A stretch of DNA of 17,134 nt from an uncultured Bacteroidia bacterium (GTDB lineage: Bacteria; Bacteroidota; Bacteroidia; SpSt-205). Below the pieces are notes generated by a model. It was not told the origin of the DNA, searched no databases, and saw only the letters and a list, made by a program, of their open reading frames with translations. Positions within the stretch are counted from its first letter, which is position 1. Every line of letters begins with the position of its first letter. Below, one piece after another: positions 6,932 through 14,940 of this stretch. The DNA lies in assembly GCA_937995505.1 (NCBI GenBank), contig CALKJV010000231.1, forward strand, positions 1 through 17,134, written 5' to 3'. A program made the translations under genes and the position numbers.

Positions 6932-8200
6932 ATGATAGAACTCGCTCGCTTGCGAGAGGCATCGGAGGAGGTCATCGCCACCTTAGCCAAAAAAGGGTTT
7001 GATGCCGGCCCTCTCGTAGAGCAGGCCTTAGCGTATGACGCTGAGCGCCGTCAGCTGCAGAAATCCTTGGATGAAGCTCGTTCCCAGATCAATCAGCTCT
7101 CCAAAGCCATCGGCGAAGCCGCCCGTCGCGGCGCCACCGCCGAAGCCGAATCCTACAAGGCTGAGTCTACCACCCTAAAAGCCACCATCCAGCAGCAAGA
7201 AGCCGCCCTGCGGGAGACTGAAGCTAAACTGCATGAGCTGCTCATCCGTTTGCCCAATCCGCCGCACCCTTCGGTGCCAGGAGGCCGTTCGGCTGCAGAA
7301 AATGTGGTAGTCTCGCAAAATGCCTACCCTCTCCTCCCTGCTGACGGGCGTTTACCCCATTGGGAGCTTGCAGAGAAGCGGCACCTCATAGACTTTGAGC
7401 GGGGCGCAAAAGTGACCGGCAGTGGCTTCCCCTTCTACACTGGAGACGGCGCTAAGCTCCAACGCGCCCTCATCGCCTTTTTCTTAGATGAGGCCGAAAA
7501 GGCCGGCTACTTAGAGATGGAAGCCCCGTTTCTGGTCAATACCGATACCGCTTTTGGTACAGGCCAGCTGCCAGATAAAGACGCCCAAATGTATTATGTG
7601 CCCTTAGACGAGCTGTACCTTATCCCTACCGCCGAAGTGCCCCTGACTAACTATTTCCGCGGAGAGATCTTAGAGGAAGCCCAACTGCCAGTAAAAATAT
7701 GCGGCTATTCTCCTTGTTTCCGGCGGGAAGCGGGCTCCTACGGGAAAGACGTGCGTGGCCTTAATCGCTTGCACCAATTTGACAAGGTAGAGATTGTGCA
7801 GATTGTGCGGCCAGAGGTTTCCTATGAGGCGCTGGAAGAGATGCGCTTATATGTGGAGTCTTTGGTGGATCGCTTGGAACTTGCACGCCGTACGGTGCTT
7901 CTGTGCGGGGGGGATATGAGTTTTGCTTCGGCGAAAACCTATGATGTGGAGGTATGGAGCCCTGCGCAGCAGCGGTGGCTAGAGGTGAGTTCGGTCAGTA
8001 ACTTTGAGACCTTTCAATCCAATCGCATGAAGCTTCGCTATCGTCGGGGGAAGGCCACTGACCTGGTCCATACCCTAAATGGAAGTGCGTTAGCTTTGCC
8101 GCGCATCGTGGCGGCCCTTTTAGAGACGCATCAGCTTCCAGATGGTCGGATCCGTGTGCCTGAAGTTCTACAGCCCTACCTCAAAAAAGCTTACCTATGA
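6932..8200 (+). CDS. serS: Serine--tRNA ligase
   Basis: SerRS is a class II synthetase that charges tRNA-Ser (and tRNA-Sec where present) in the cytoplasm. The 422-residue length fits the bacterial family. The N-terminal part (about residues 28-105) is rich in charged and hydrophobic heptads, matching the antiparallel coiled-coil arm that grips the long variable arm of tRNA-Ser. The catalytic core shows the TAE loop (233-235), class II motif 2 beginning FRREAGSYGKDVRGL (263-277) and motif 3 NGSALALPRIVAALLE (383-398). The frame is open to an ATG at 6893, but the family N-terminus (a Met followed directly by a short strand and helix) fits the ATG at 6932, which also follows a promoter element. 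Its stop overlaps the glyS start as ATGA, so the two synthetases are probably one operon. Confidence 0.97.
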   Translation: MIELARLREASEEVIATLAKKGFDAGPLVEQALAYDAERRQLQKSLDEARSQINQLSKAIGEAARRGATAEAESYKAESTTLKATIQQQEAALRETEAKLHELLIRLPNPPHPSVPGGRSAAENVVVSQNAYPLLPADGRLPHWELAEKRHLIDFERGAKVTGSGFPFYTGDGAKLQRALIAFFLDEAEKAGYLEMEAPFLVNTDTAFGTGQLPDKDAQMYYVPLDELYLIPTAEVPLTNYFRGEILEEAQLPVKICGYSPCFRREAGSYGKDVRGLNRLHQFDKVEIVQIVRPEVSYEALEEMRLYVESLVDRLELARRTVLLCGGDMSFASAKTYDVEVWSPAQQRWLEVSSVSNFETFQSNRMKLRYRRGKATDLVHTLNGSALALPRIVAALLETHQLPDGRIRVPEVLQPYLKKAYL

Positions 8201-9741
8201 GCTTAGACCTGGCCCGATTAGCAGCGTTTGCGAAAGAGCAGGGCTTTATCTACCCAGGCAGTGAGCTGTATGAGGGCGTAGGGGGCATTTATGACTACGG
8301 CCCGCTGGGCGTAGAACTCAAACGCCGCTTAGCTGACTTGTGGTGGCGCGCCATGACCCAAGTGCACGAAAACATCGTAGGTCTGGATTCGGCTATCTTG
8401 ATGCACCCCCGCGTGTGGGAAGCCTCCGGTCATGTAGAGGCTTTCCACGACCCCCTAGTGGACAACAAAACCTCTAAAAAGCGCTACCGCGTAGATACGC
8501 TCATAGAGGACTATGCGCAGCGCTTAGAGGAGCGAGCGCGTAAAGAGGTAGAGAAGAAGCTCCGAAAAGCGGGTCGCCCCTTAGAGGCTTTGGAGGAGGA
8601 GCTGGGGCAGCACCGCGACTATCAGCGGGCGCAGAGTTTGCGGGCTCGCCTCGTCGCCGCCATGCAAACCAAAGATTGGGCGGCCCTCACCGAGCTGCTC
8701 CATACCGAAGCTATCCCTTGCCCCGAGTCGGGTTCTACGGAATGGACCGCCGTGCGTCAGTTCAACCTCATGTTCTCTACGCAGCTGGGAGCCGTCGCCG
8801 ATGAGGCCTTCACCCTGTACCTGCGGCCCGAAACCGCTCAGGGAATCTTTGTAGACTTTCCCTTAGTGCTCAAAACTACCCGCCAAAAAATCCCTTTCGG
8901 CATCGCCCAAATCGGTAAAGCCTTTCGCAATGAGATCGTAGCCCGTCAATTTATCTTTCGCATGCGGGAGTTTGAGCAGATGGAGATGCAATTTTTCGTG
9001 CGGCCGGGTACAGAAGCCCACTGGTACGAGTATTGGAAGGCTCATCGCATGGCTTGGCATCGCCACACGGGCCTGCGCCCCGAAAACCTCCGCTTCAAAG
9101 ACCATGAGCACCTCGCCCACTACGCTAAGGCAGCCGTAGATATTGAGTTTGCGTTTAGCTTTGGCTTCAAAGAGCTGGAGGGCATTCACTCCCGCTCGGA
9201 TTATGACTTATCTCGGCACGCGGCTTTCAGTGGCAAAAAGTTAGAGTATTACGATGAAGCCCTCGGAACCTCCTACGTACCGTACGTGGTAGAGACCTCG
9301 GTAGGGCTGGATCGGCTCGTGCTGGCGCATTTGTCGCAGGGGTATTCGGAAGAGATGGCCCCTACGGCCGAAGGTGGCCAAGAGCTGCGCACAGTGCTCA
9401 AGCTCCATCCCCTCCTTGCGCCTATTCAGGTGGCAGTTTTTCCTCTAGTGCGTAAAGAGGAATTTGTACAACGGGCCCGCCGCCTGTATGAGGAGCTTAG
9501 GTTTTCCTTCACGGCGGCTTACGAAGAGAAAGATTCCATTGGGCGCCGCTATCGCCGCTATGACGCAAAAGGCACGCCTTTCGCTATCACGATTGACGGG
9601 CAGACCTTAGAAGATGATACGGTTACGTTGCGGGACCGAGATACGCTTGCCCAGATACGCTTGCCCCTCTCAGCCGTAGAAGCGTACCTACACGAACGCA
9701 TAAGCGTAGCAACCTGGCTGCGATCCCTCCCCACAAGCTAG
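8197..9741 (+). CDS. glyS: Glycine--tRNA ligase, single-chain alpha2 type
   Basis: This class II synthetase charges tRNA-Gly. It is the one-chain homodimeric form shared with eukaryotes, archaea and many bacteria, not the alpha2-beta2 form of E. coli. The 514-residue protein opens with GFIYPGSELYEGVGGIYDYG (16-35), typical of this form. The core has FNLMFSTQLG (189-198), YLRPETAQGIF (208-218), the motif 2 region GIAQIGKAFRNEI (235-247) with FIFRMREFEQMEMQFF (252-267), and motif 3 in ETSVGLDRLVLAHL (366-379). A C-terminal HGTP-type anticodon-binding domain begins near residue 408. Residues 100-185, between core segments, are charged and helical, as in the family insertion; only one Cys (175) is kept where some relatives have a zinc-like Cys pair. 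It follows serS with a 4-base overlap. Confidence 0.96.
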   Translation: MSLDLARLAAFAKEQGFIYPGSELYEGVGGIYDYGPLGVELKRRLADLWWRAMTQVHENIVGLDSAILMHPRVWEASGHVEAFHDPLVDNKTSKKRYRVDTLIEDYAQRLEERARKEVEKKLRKAGRPLEALEEELGQHRDYQRAQSLRARLVAAMQTKDWAALTELLHTEAIPCPESGSTEWTAVRQFNLMFSTQLGAVADEAFTLYLRPETAQGIFVDFPLVLKTTRQKIPFGIAQIGKAFRNEIVARQFIFRMREFEQMEMQFFVRPGTEAHWYEYWKAHRMAWHRHTGLRPENLRFKDHEHLAHYAKAAVDIEFAFSFGFKELEGIHSRSDYDLSRHAAFSGKKLEYYDEALGTSYVPYVVETSVGLDRLVLAHLSQGYSEEMAPTAEGGQELRTVLKLHPLLAPIQVAVFPLVRKEEFVQRARRLYEELRFSFTAAYEEKDSIGRRYRRYDAKGTPFAITIDGQTLEDDTVTLRDRDTLAQIRLPLSAVEAYLHERISVATWLRSLPTS

Positions 9742-9767
9742 AAGGGAGCTTGGTAGGCCCCCTTCTA
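9739..9767. terminator. Inverted repeat between convergent glyS and lpdA, possible bidirectional terminator
   Basis: TAGAAGGG (9739-9746) and CCCTTCTA (9760-9767) form a perfect 8-base-pair inverted repeat with a 13-base loop. The first arm begins with the glyS stop codon. The position between two converging genes fits a shared terminator, but neither strand has the T-rich run of a classical intrinsic terminator, so the role is an inference. Confidence 0.45.
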
Positions 9768-9795
9768 CTTGCCAGAGAGAAGTTGCTGCCAATAA

Positions 9796-11184
9796 TCAGA
9801 GATGAATGACCTCGCCGTAGGCGGCGGCGGCGGCCTCCATGATGGCTTCGGAAAGGGTGGGGTGGGGGTGTACGGTCTTGGCGAGCTCGTGGCCGGTGGT
9901 CTCTAAGCGCCGAGCCGCTACTAGCTCCGCTACCATCTCAGTCGCATTTGCACCTAAGATGTGTGCGCCTAAAAGTTCGCCATACTTCGCATCAAAAATG
10001 AGCTTGACAAGGCCTTCATTTTTTCCGATAGCCGAGGCCTTTCCTGAAGCGGTATAGGGGAATCTGCCCACTTTGATCTCGTAGCCTTTTTCTTTGGCGG
10101 CTTTTTCGGTCAGGCCCATGGAGGCCACTTCGGGCTGGCAGTAGGTACAGCTGGGAATACTGCTGTAATCTAGCGGCCGAGGGTCCAGCCCAGCAATCTT
10201 TTCCACGCAGACAATTCCTTCTGCAGAGGCTACGTGGGCTAAGGCCGGCGTGGGAAGCACATCACCAATCGCGTATATGCCTGGCACGGAGGTTCGGTAA
10301 AACTCATCTACTGCAATGCGTCCCTTCTCTGTGCGGATGCCGAGGGCTTCCAAGCCGAGCCCATCGGTATTGGGGGTAATTCCCACTGCGAGGAGGGCGA
10401 GTTCGGCTTCTACTTGTAGGGTTTCTTTGGGGGTTTGTAGGGTAGCTTTGATGCCCTTTCGGGTTTTTTGCAGTTCGGTTACCTGCGTGCTTGTGAGGAT
10501 AGTGAGGCCTTTTTTCTTGTAGATCTTTTCCAGCTCGCGGGCGATCTCTTCGTCTTCTCGGGGTAGGATGTGGGGGAGGGCTTCTACGAGGGTGACTCGG
10601 GTACCGAGTGTGTGGTAAAAGTAGCTAAATTCCACGCCGATGGCGCCAGCGCCGATGACGAGGAGGCTTTCGGGCTGCTTGGGGAGGGTCATGGCTTCGC
10701 GATAGCCTATTACTTGCTTGCCATCAATAGCGATGTGCGGTAGAGAGCTTGCGCGTGCGCCCGTAGCGATAATAATATGATCGGCTGTGCGCTTCTCTAC
10801 TTTGCCCTCAGGCGTAGTAATCTCTACGGCGGGGCCTGGAAGCAGTTTAGCGGTGCCTTTGTGGACAGTAATTTTATTTTTCCGCATCAGAAAGTCTATA
10901 CCCTTACTCATCTTATCGGCTACGCTTCGGCTGCGCTGGATGATTTTGGTAAAGTCAAAGGAAGGGTCAGCGACTTTGAGGCCGTAGTCTTGGGCGTGTA
11001 GGAGGTAGTCGTAGATCTCGGCGGATTTGAGGAGGGCTTTGGTGGGGATGCAGCCCCAGTTGAGGCAGACCCCACCGAGGTTTTCTCGCTCTATGAGGTG
11101 CACTTCAAAGCCGAGCTGTGCGGCCCGAATGGCAGCTACGTAGCCGCCGGGACCGCCGCCAATCACGAGGAGGGTCTGTGCCAT
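9796..11184 (-). CDS. lpdA: Dihydrolipoyl dehydrogenase (E3)
   Basis: E3 reoxidises the lipoyl groups of 2-oxo acid dehydrogenase complexes or the glycine cleavage system, passing electrons through FAD to NAD+. The 462-residue flavoprotein shows the FAD-binding GGGPGGYVAAIRAAQLG (9-25), the redox-active disulfide GGVCLNWGCIP (37-47; Cys40 and Cys45), the NAD-binding VIGAGAIGVEFSY, the second FAD motif YAIGDV, and the C-terminal HPHPTLSE (439-446), whose His441 and Glu446 form the family's acid-base pair at the dimer interface. The CLNWGCIPTKALL context separates it from glutathione and mercuric reductases. No E1 or E2 gene is nearby, so its complex cannot be told from context. It is divergent from the TonB-dependent receptor and has its own promoter element 5 bases before the start. 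Confidence 0.97.
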   Translation of the reverse strand: MAQTLLVIGGGPGGYVAAIRAAQLGFEVHLIERENLGGVCLNWGCIPTKALLKSAEIYDYLLHAQDYGLKVADPSFDFTKIIQRSRSVADKMSKGIDFLMRKNKITVHKGTAKLLPGPAVEITTPEGKVEKRTADHIIIATGARASSLPHIAIDGKQVIGYREAMTLPKQPESLLVIGAGAIGVEFSYFYHTLGTRVTLVEALPHILPREDEEIARELEKIYKKKGLTILTSTQVTELQKTRKGIKATLQTPKETLQVEAELALLAVGITPNTDGLGLEALGIRTEKGRIAVDEFYRTSVPGIYAIGDVLPTPALAHVASAEGIVCVEKIAGLDPRPLDYSSIPSCTYCQPEVASMGLTEKAAKEKGYEIKVGRFPYTASGKASAIGKNEGLVKLIFDAKYGELLGAHILGANATEMVAELVAARRLETTGHELAKTVHPHPTLSEAIMEAAAAAYGEVIHL

Positions 11185-11189
11185 GGGGG

Positions 11190-11197
11190 CAAAGATA
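11190..11197 (-). promoter_or_regulatory. -7 promoter element before lpdA
   Basis: On the minus strand this reads TATCTTTG, a perfect TAnnTTTG, and ends only 5 bases (CCCCC) before the lpdA ATG. A TTTG at 11225-11222 lies 24 bases upstream of it, slightly longer than the usual -33/-7 spacing. The N-terminus of LpdA is fixed by its FAD motif, so a later start is unlikely and the mRNA would have almost no leader. Confidence 0.65.
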
Positions 11198-11239
11198 CGC
11201 TGTCCGCTTCACCCCCCCTTGCAAACTTCATTTTTGCCG

Positions 11240-11247
11240 TATATTTG
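11240..11247 (+). promoter_or_regulatory. -7 promoter element before the TonB-dependent receptor
   Basis: TATATTTG is a perfect TAnnTTTG, 22 bases before the receptor ATG at 11270. A partial -33 match, CTTG (11218-11221), lies 18 bases upstream. Unlike the serS and lpdA elements it leaves room for a short leader. It lies back to back with the lpdA promoter in an 85-base divergent region. Confidence 0.6.
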
Positions 11248-11269
11248 CCATCTGTAAAGCACACTCTGT

Positions 11270-14200
11270 ATGCTAAGACGAGCCTACGTTACCTTCCTCC
11301 TGGGTGGGCTAACTGCCCTCCTGTGGGCCCAGCAAGATGCCGGAAAGCTGCGCGGTGTCGTGCGAGATAAGGTTACGCGCGAGCCATTGTCTTTTGCTAC
11401 GGTCGTAGCTCTCCAAAATGGCATTGTCAAGGGCGGAACCAATACCGATGAGAACGGGAATTACAGTATAGCCCCGCTTAGCCCAGGTACGTACGATGTG
11501 CGTGCGAGTTATGCTGGAAAGACCTTTACTGTAAGCGGCGTGGTCGTAACGGCTAACCGAACGATCGTGCTGGATATAAACATGGAAGCCAGTGTAGAGA
11601 CCGAGACGCAAGTCATAGTAGACTATAAGGTTCCTCTCTTTGAGAAAGATGAGACGGTTACAGGCAAGACGATCACCCTAGATCAGATTCAAAAGATGGG
11701 CACCCGAAACATCAATGCTTTTTTAGCGACTACGGCAGGTGTATATCAGGCGGATGATAAATTTGGGGCAGGGATTAGCGTGCGAGGAGCCCGCGGAGAT
11801 GCTACGCAGTACTTTATAGACGGGGTGCGTGTGATAGGGACTTTTGCGATGCCGCAGCGAGGTATCTCGCAGCTTTCTGTGTATACCGGGGGTATACCGG
11901 CTGAATTTGGGGATGTAATGGGGGGGGTAGTGCAAATTACAACGGGCGGGCCCAGTGCAAAATATACCTTCGGCGGTGAGGTACAGTCCAGCCAGTTTAC
12001 CGACCCTTACAAATTCAATCTCTTTGCTTTCAATACTTCAGGTCCTATCTTTTTTCGTACGACAGAAGAGGGAGGTAAGGTTCCGATACTGGGCTTTGCC
12101 TTTACAGGAGAGTATCAGCATGAACGGGACTATGACCCGCCCTATGGGGGGGTATACCGGGTAAAGCCGGAGGTCTTAGAAGATTTGCGGCAGGTCCCCT
12201 TGCAACCTTTTGGTACGCGGCAGGCCTTTTTCGTCAATCGTGCGAACTTCCTCCGCCCAGAAGATATAGAAAATATAAAGTATCGTCAGGGTGCTACCCT
12301 CCGCCAAGTGCGAGCCAATCTCCGAGCGGACCTCCGCCTGGCAGAGAATGCCTTCATAAAGTTTGGCTTTGGTATAGAAGACTCAAAAAGAGATTTATGG
12401 GGGCTGGCTCGTTCGCTTTTAGCCTACGACAACATGGCGGTTCGGTATGCTCGCACTGCCCGAGGCTTCGTGAGACTACAGCAAACCTTCCCTGGCGACA
12501 CGGGCAGTCTCCTTAAGAGCTTCTTCTACACGCTGCAGTTTGACTACACGCGCTTTGATGGTCGTTCGGTGGACCCTGATTTTGGCTTAGATTGGTTTCG
12601 GTATGGGCATATTGGGCGCTTTGAGACCCGCTACGCAGAGCTCCTGGTGCCCACCCTCGTGAATGGGAACCTCCCCGCATATGAGACCCAAGGTTTTGTA
12701 GAAAACGAGTATCTTTTTGACCCCTCTAATAGCAACCACCCCATACTTGCCAACTATAACCTTTTCATCTACAATTATTTAGCCCAAAACCCTCGCCCTC
12801 TCTTCAACCCTGCCACACTCACGGTAGAGCCCAGCAGTCGGGTACGCAACTTTATAGAGCTCCTCCAGTTAGGAGGCAATGTAAACGGCCTGTTAGGAGC
12901 CCAGACCCTGATTTATAACCTTTTCTTAGGGCAGGGGTATATCGCCTCGGGGGGCCCTTCTTTTGATAATGCCGACATGTTTCGGGTTACCGGCCAGGCG
13001 GCCGCAGAGCTTGGGCGCCACAATCTCAAGGTCGGTTTTGAGTTTGATCAGCGATATGCTCGCTTCTATGGGGTAAGCATGACCGGCTCAGGCGGTCTAT
13101 GGAACCTCATGCGCCTGTATGCCAATCGGCACATTAGCGAGCTTGATCGAAACAACCCCATTGTGTCTGGCGACACGATCCGCTATCCTCGCCTCTACCA
13201 AGCGGACCAGCAGAGCTACTTTGACAAGCAGATGCGCCAGAAGCTGGGCTTGCCCGAAAATGGATTAGATGTAATAGATCCCGATGCGATGGATCCTAGC
13301 TTCTTCAGTCTGCGCATGTTTGATATCAATGACCTCTTTGCGGGGGGCGATCCCGCTGTGGGCTATCAAGGATATAACCCCTGGGGTGAGAGAACTCGTC
13401 GGGTAGCCCCAGAAAAATTCTTTACTGACCGAGAGAATCGCCCACAAAATGCTTTTGCCCCTACTTATTTGGCTTTCTACTTACAAGATAAGTTTGAGTT
13501 TGACCGAATGTTCTTCAATCTTGGAGTTCGGGTAGACCGTTACGATGCGAATCTCCCCGTTCTGAAGGACCCCTATATCATACGACCCTTCTACCGAGCG
13601 GAGGAAACGGCTCGGCTCTTAGGCATATCCCTGCCCCAGGGGGTAGGAGGCGATTGGGTAGCCTACGTGGATAATGCCCTCAATCCGACTCGCATTATTG
13701 GCTACCGAAGCGGAAATGTATGGTATGATGCGAATGGAGCTCCGACTAGCGCTTTAGCTATTATCAGAGCTTCGGGTGGGCGTGCGCTGCCTCACATCAA
13801 GGCCGATAGCCTCACCTTTGACGCCTTTGAGGACTATAAGCCCCAAATCAACATTATGCCCCGTATCTCTTTCTCCTTCCCTATTTCGGATGAGGCTACC
13901 TTCTTTGCCCACTATGATGTGCTTACGCAGCGCCCCCGAGTCGGTCAAGTTGCACAGTTCGTAGATTATCTTTTCATCCTACAGAATGCCACGCTCGCCG
14001 TAGATAACCCCCGTATGCGCCCTGAAAAAACGATTGACTTTGAAGTAGGCTTCAAGCAGCTGCTTACTTCCAATATCGCCCTCTCTATCGCAGGCTACTA
14101 CCGAGAGATGCGCGATATGGTGCAGAGCTTCTCGTTCTTTGGGGGGTATCCTGTGAGTTACACGAGCTTTGAGAACTTAGACTTCTCTACGGTAAAGGGG

Positions 14201-14920
14201 ATCAACATTGATTTGGATATTCGGCGGATAGGCGTGCTGGAGCTGCGTTTCGCCTATACACTCCAATATGCGCAGGGCACTGGCTCTTCGGCTACTTCTA
14301 GTCGGGGGCTTATTGGCAGCATAGAAGGCTTCAATGTGTTTCGCTCGCTTTTGCCGCTTTCGTTTGACCAGCGGCATACCTTTACAGGGGTAGCGGACAT
14401 TCGCTTCCTGGAACGGGGAGTAAAAGGACCAGCCATTACCATCGGCGAAAAGACCATCTATCCCCTTTTGGGCGCTGGTGTCAATATCACTTATAACTTA
14501 GGTTCGGGGCGTCCCTATACTCGCTTCCTCCTTCCCAACCCGGCGGACGTGCAGTTTGGGGTGAACCCCGTCAATCTCATCAGTGGCCAGCCTCTGAGCA
14601 ATAATCTTCCTTGGTATAACCGATTTGATGTGCGGGTAGACCGCGATTTTATCATCCGACGCGGCGAAGACAAGCAGTCTATTCTAAATGTCTATGTTAT
14701 ATTCCTCAATGCGCTCAATCAGCGCAATGTAATAGGGGTATATCCCTATACAGGCCTGCCGGATGATAGTGGGTATATTCAGTCTCCTGTCGGTCAGCAG
14801 CTGGCGCAGAGCCAGTATTCCAAGGAGACCTTTGAGTATCTGTATCGCATCAAAGAGCGCAACCCTGGGCTTCTGGGAGCGCCGTTGCGAATTCGTCTCG
14901 GTTTGCTTTTCACCTTCTAA
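11270..14920 (+). CDS. TonB-dependent outer-membrane receptor with N-terminal carboxypeptidase-regulatory-like domain
   Basis: This protein should be a 22-strand outer-membrane barrel that imports a ligand using energy from TonB-ExbBD; the ligand is unknown. The 1216-residue product begins with a signal peptide (about 1-20; RR, then LLGGLTALLWA). Residues 25-105 form a CarboxypepD_reg/CNA-B-like beta domain (GKLRGVVRDKVTREPLSFAT, later TNTDENGNYSI). The plug domain follows (about 125-230): MGTRNINAFLATTAGVYQ, SVRGARGDATQYFIDGVRV, and SVYTGGIPAEFGDVMGGVV. The rest is a long barrel with aromatic-rich strands and large loops, ending GLLFTF; a terminal Phe is usual for outer-membrane barrels. At 1216 residues it is longer than classical siderophore receptors. 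No SusD gene follows; instead a large secreted protein begins 20 bases on. A run of 8 G lies in the plug-coding region at 11930-11937. Confidence 0.93.
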   Translation: MLRRAYVTFLLGGLTALLWAQQDAGKLRGVVRDKVTREPLSFATVVALQNGIVKGGTNTDENGNYSIAPLSPGTYDVRASYAGKTFTVSGVVVTANRTIVLDINMEASVETETQVIVDYKVPLFEKDETVTGKTITLDQIQKMGTRNINAFLATTAGVYQADDKFGAGISVRGARGDATQYFIDGVRVIGTFAMPQRGISQLSVYTGGIPAEFGDVMGGVVQITTGGPSAKYTFGGEVQSSQFTDPYKFNLFAFNTSGPIFFRTTEEGGKVPILGFAFTGEYQHERDYDPPYGGVYRVKPEVLEDLRQVPLQPFGTRQAFFVNRANFLRPEDIENIKYRQGATLRQVRANLRADLRLAENAFIKFGFGIEDSKRDLWGLARSLLAYDNMAVRYARTARGFVRLQQTFPGDTGSLLKSFFYTLQFDYTRFDGRSVDPDFGLDWFRYGHIGRFETRYAELLVPTLVNGNLPAYETQGFVENEYLFDPSNSNHPILANYNLFIYNYLAQNPRPLFNPATLTVEPSSRVRNFIELLQLGGNVNGLLGAQTLIYNLFLGQGYIASGGPSFDNADMFRVTGQAAAELGRHNLKVGFEFDQRYARFYGVSMTGSGGLWNLMRLYANRHISELDRNNPIVSGDTIRYPRLYQADQQSYFDKQMRQKLGLPENGLDVIDPDAMDPSFFSLRMFDINDLFAGGDPAVGYQGYNPWGERTRRVAPEKFFTDRENRPQNAFAPTYLAFYLQDKFEFDRMFFNLGVRVDRYDANLPVLKDPYIIRPFYRAEETARLLGISLPQGVGGDWVAYVDNALNPTRIIGYRSGNVWYDANGAPTSALAIIRASGGRALPHIKADSLTFDAFEDYKPQINIMPRISFSFPISDEATFFAHYDVLTQRPRVGQVAQFVDYLFILQNATLAVDNPRMRPEKTIDFEVGFKQLLTSNIALSIAGYYREMRDMVQSFSFFGGYPVSYTSFENLDFSTVKGINIDLDIRRIGVLELRFAYTLQYAQGTGSSATSSRGLIGSIEGFNVFRSLLPLSFDQRHTFTGVADIRFLERGVKGPAITIGEKTIYPLLGAGVNITYNLGSGRPYTRFLLPNPADVQFGVNPVNLISGQPLSNNLPWYNRFDVRVDRDFIIRRGEDKQSILNVYVIFLNALNQRNVIGVYPYTGLPDDSGYIQSPVGQQLAQSQYSKETFEYLYRIKERNPGLLGAPLRIRLGLLFTF

Positions 14921-14933
14921 CCTTATAACTTTG
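14902..14933 (+). promoter_or_regulatory. -33/-7 promoter before the secreted protein gene
   Basis: TTTG (14902-14905), a 20-base spacer and TAACTTTG (14926-14933) together match the full Bacteroidota promoter TTTG-N(about 20)-TAnnTTTG. The -33 part lies inside the receptor's last codons, and the -7 part ends 7 bases before the next ATG. This suggests the secreted protein gene can be transcribed independently of the receptor, with a nearly leaderless mRNA. Confidence 0.68.
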
Positions 14934-14940
14934 TAGATAT

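Noticed and set aside
6378..6962. 194-codon open frame on the minus strand overlapping the pseudouridine synthase tail
   Set aside because: It is a shifted frame of the Ser/Arg-rich repeat region; low-complexity DNA stays open in several frames. It ends inside a recognised gene, shows no domain, and overlaps the serS promoter.
6859..6990. Longer N-terminus for the pseudouridine synthase, from the ATG at 6990
   Set aside because: It would overlap the serS start region on the other strand by 59 bases, and the extra residues show no family similarity. The ATG at 6858 leaves a normal divergent gap with a promoter-like element.
11887..12160. Repeated GTATACCGG segments (near 11881-11900 and 12152-12160)
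   Set aside because: They code ordinary receptor residues (Tyr-Thr-Gly-Gly and Val-Tyr-Arg), are short, and have no regular spacing, so they look like chance codon overlap rather than an operator or a mobile-element end.
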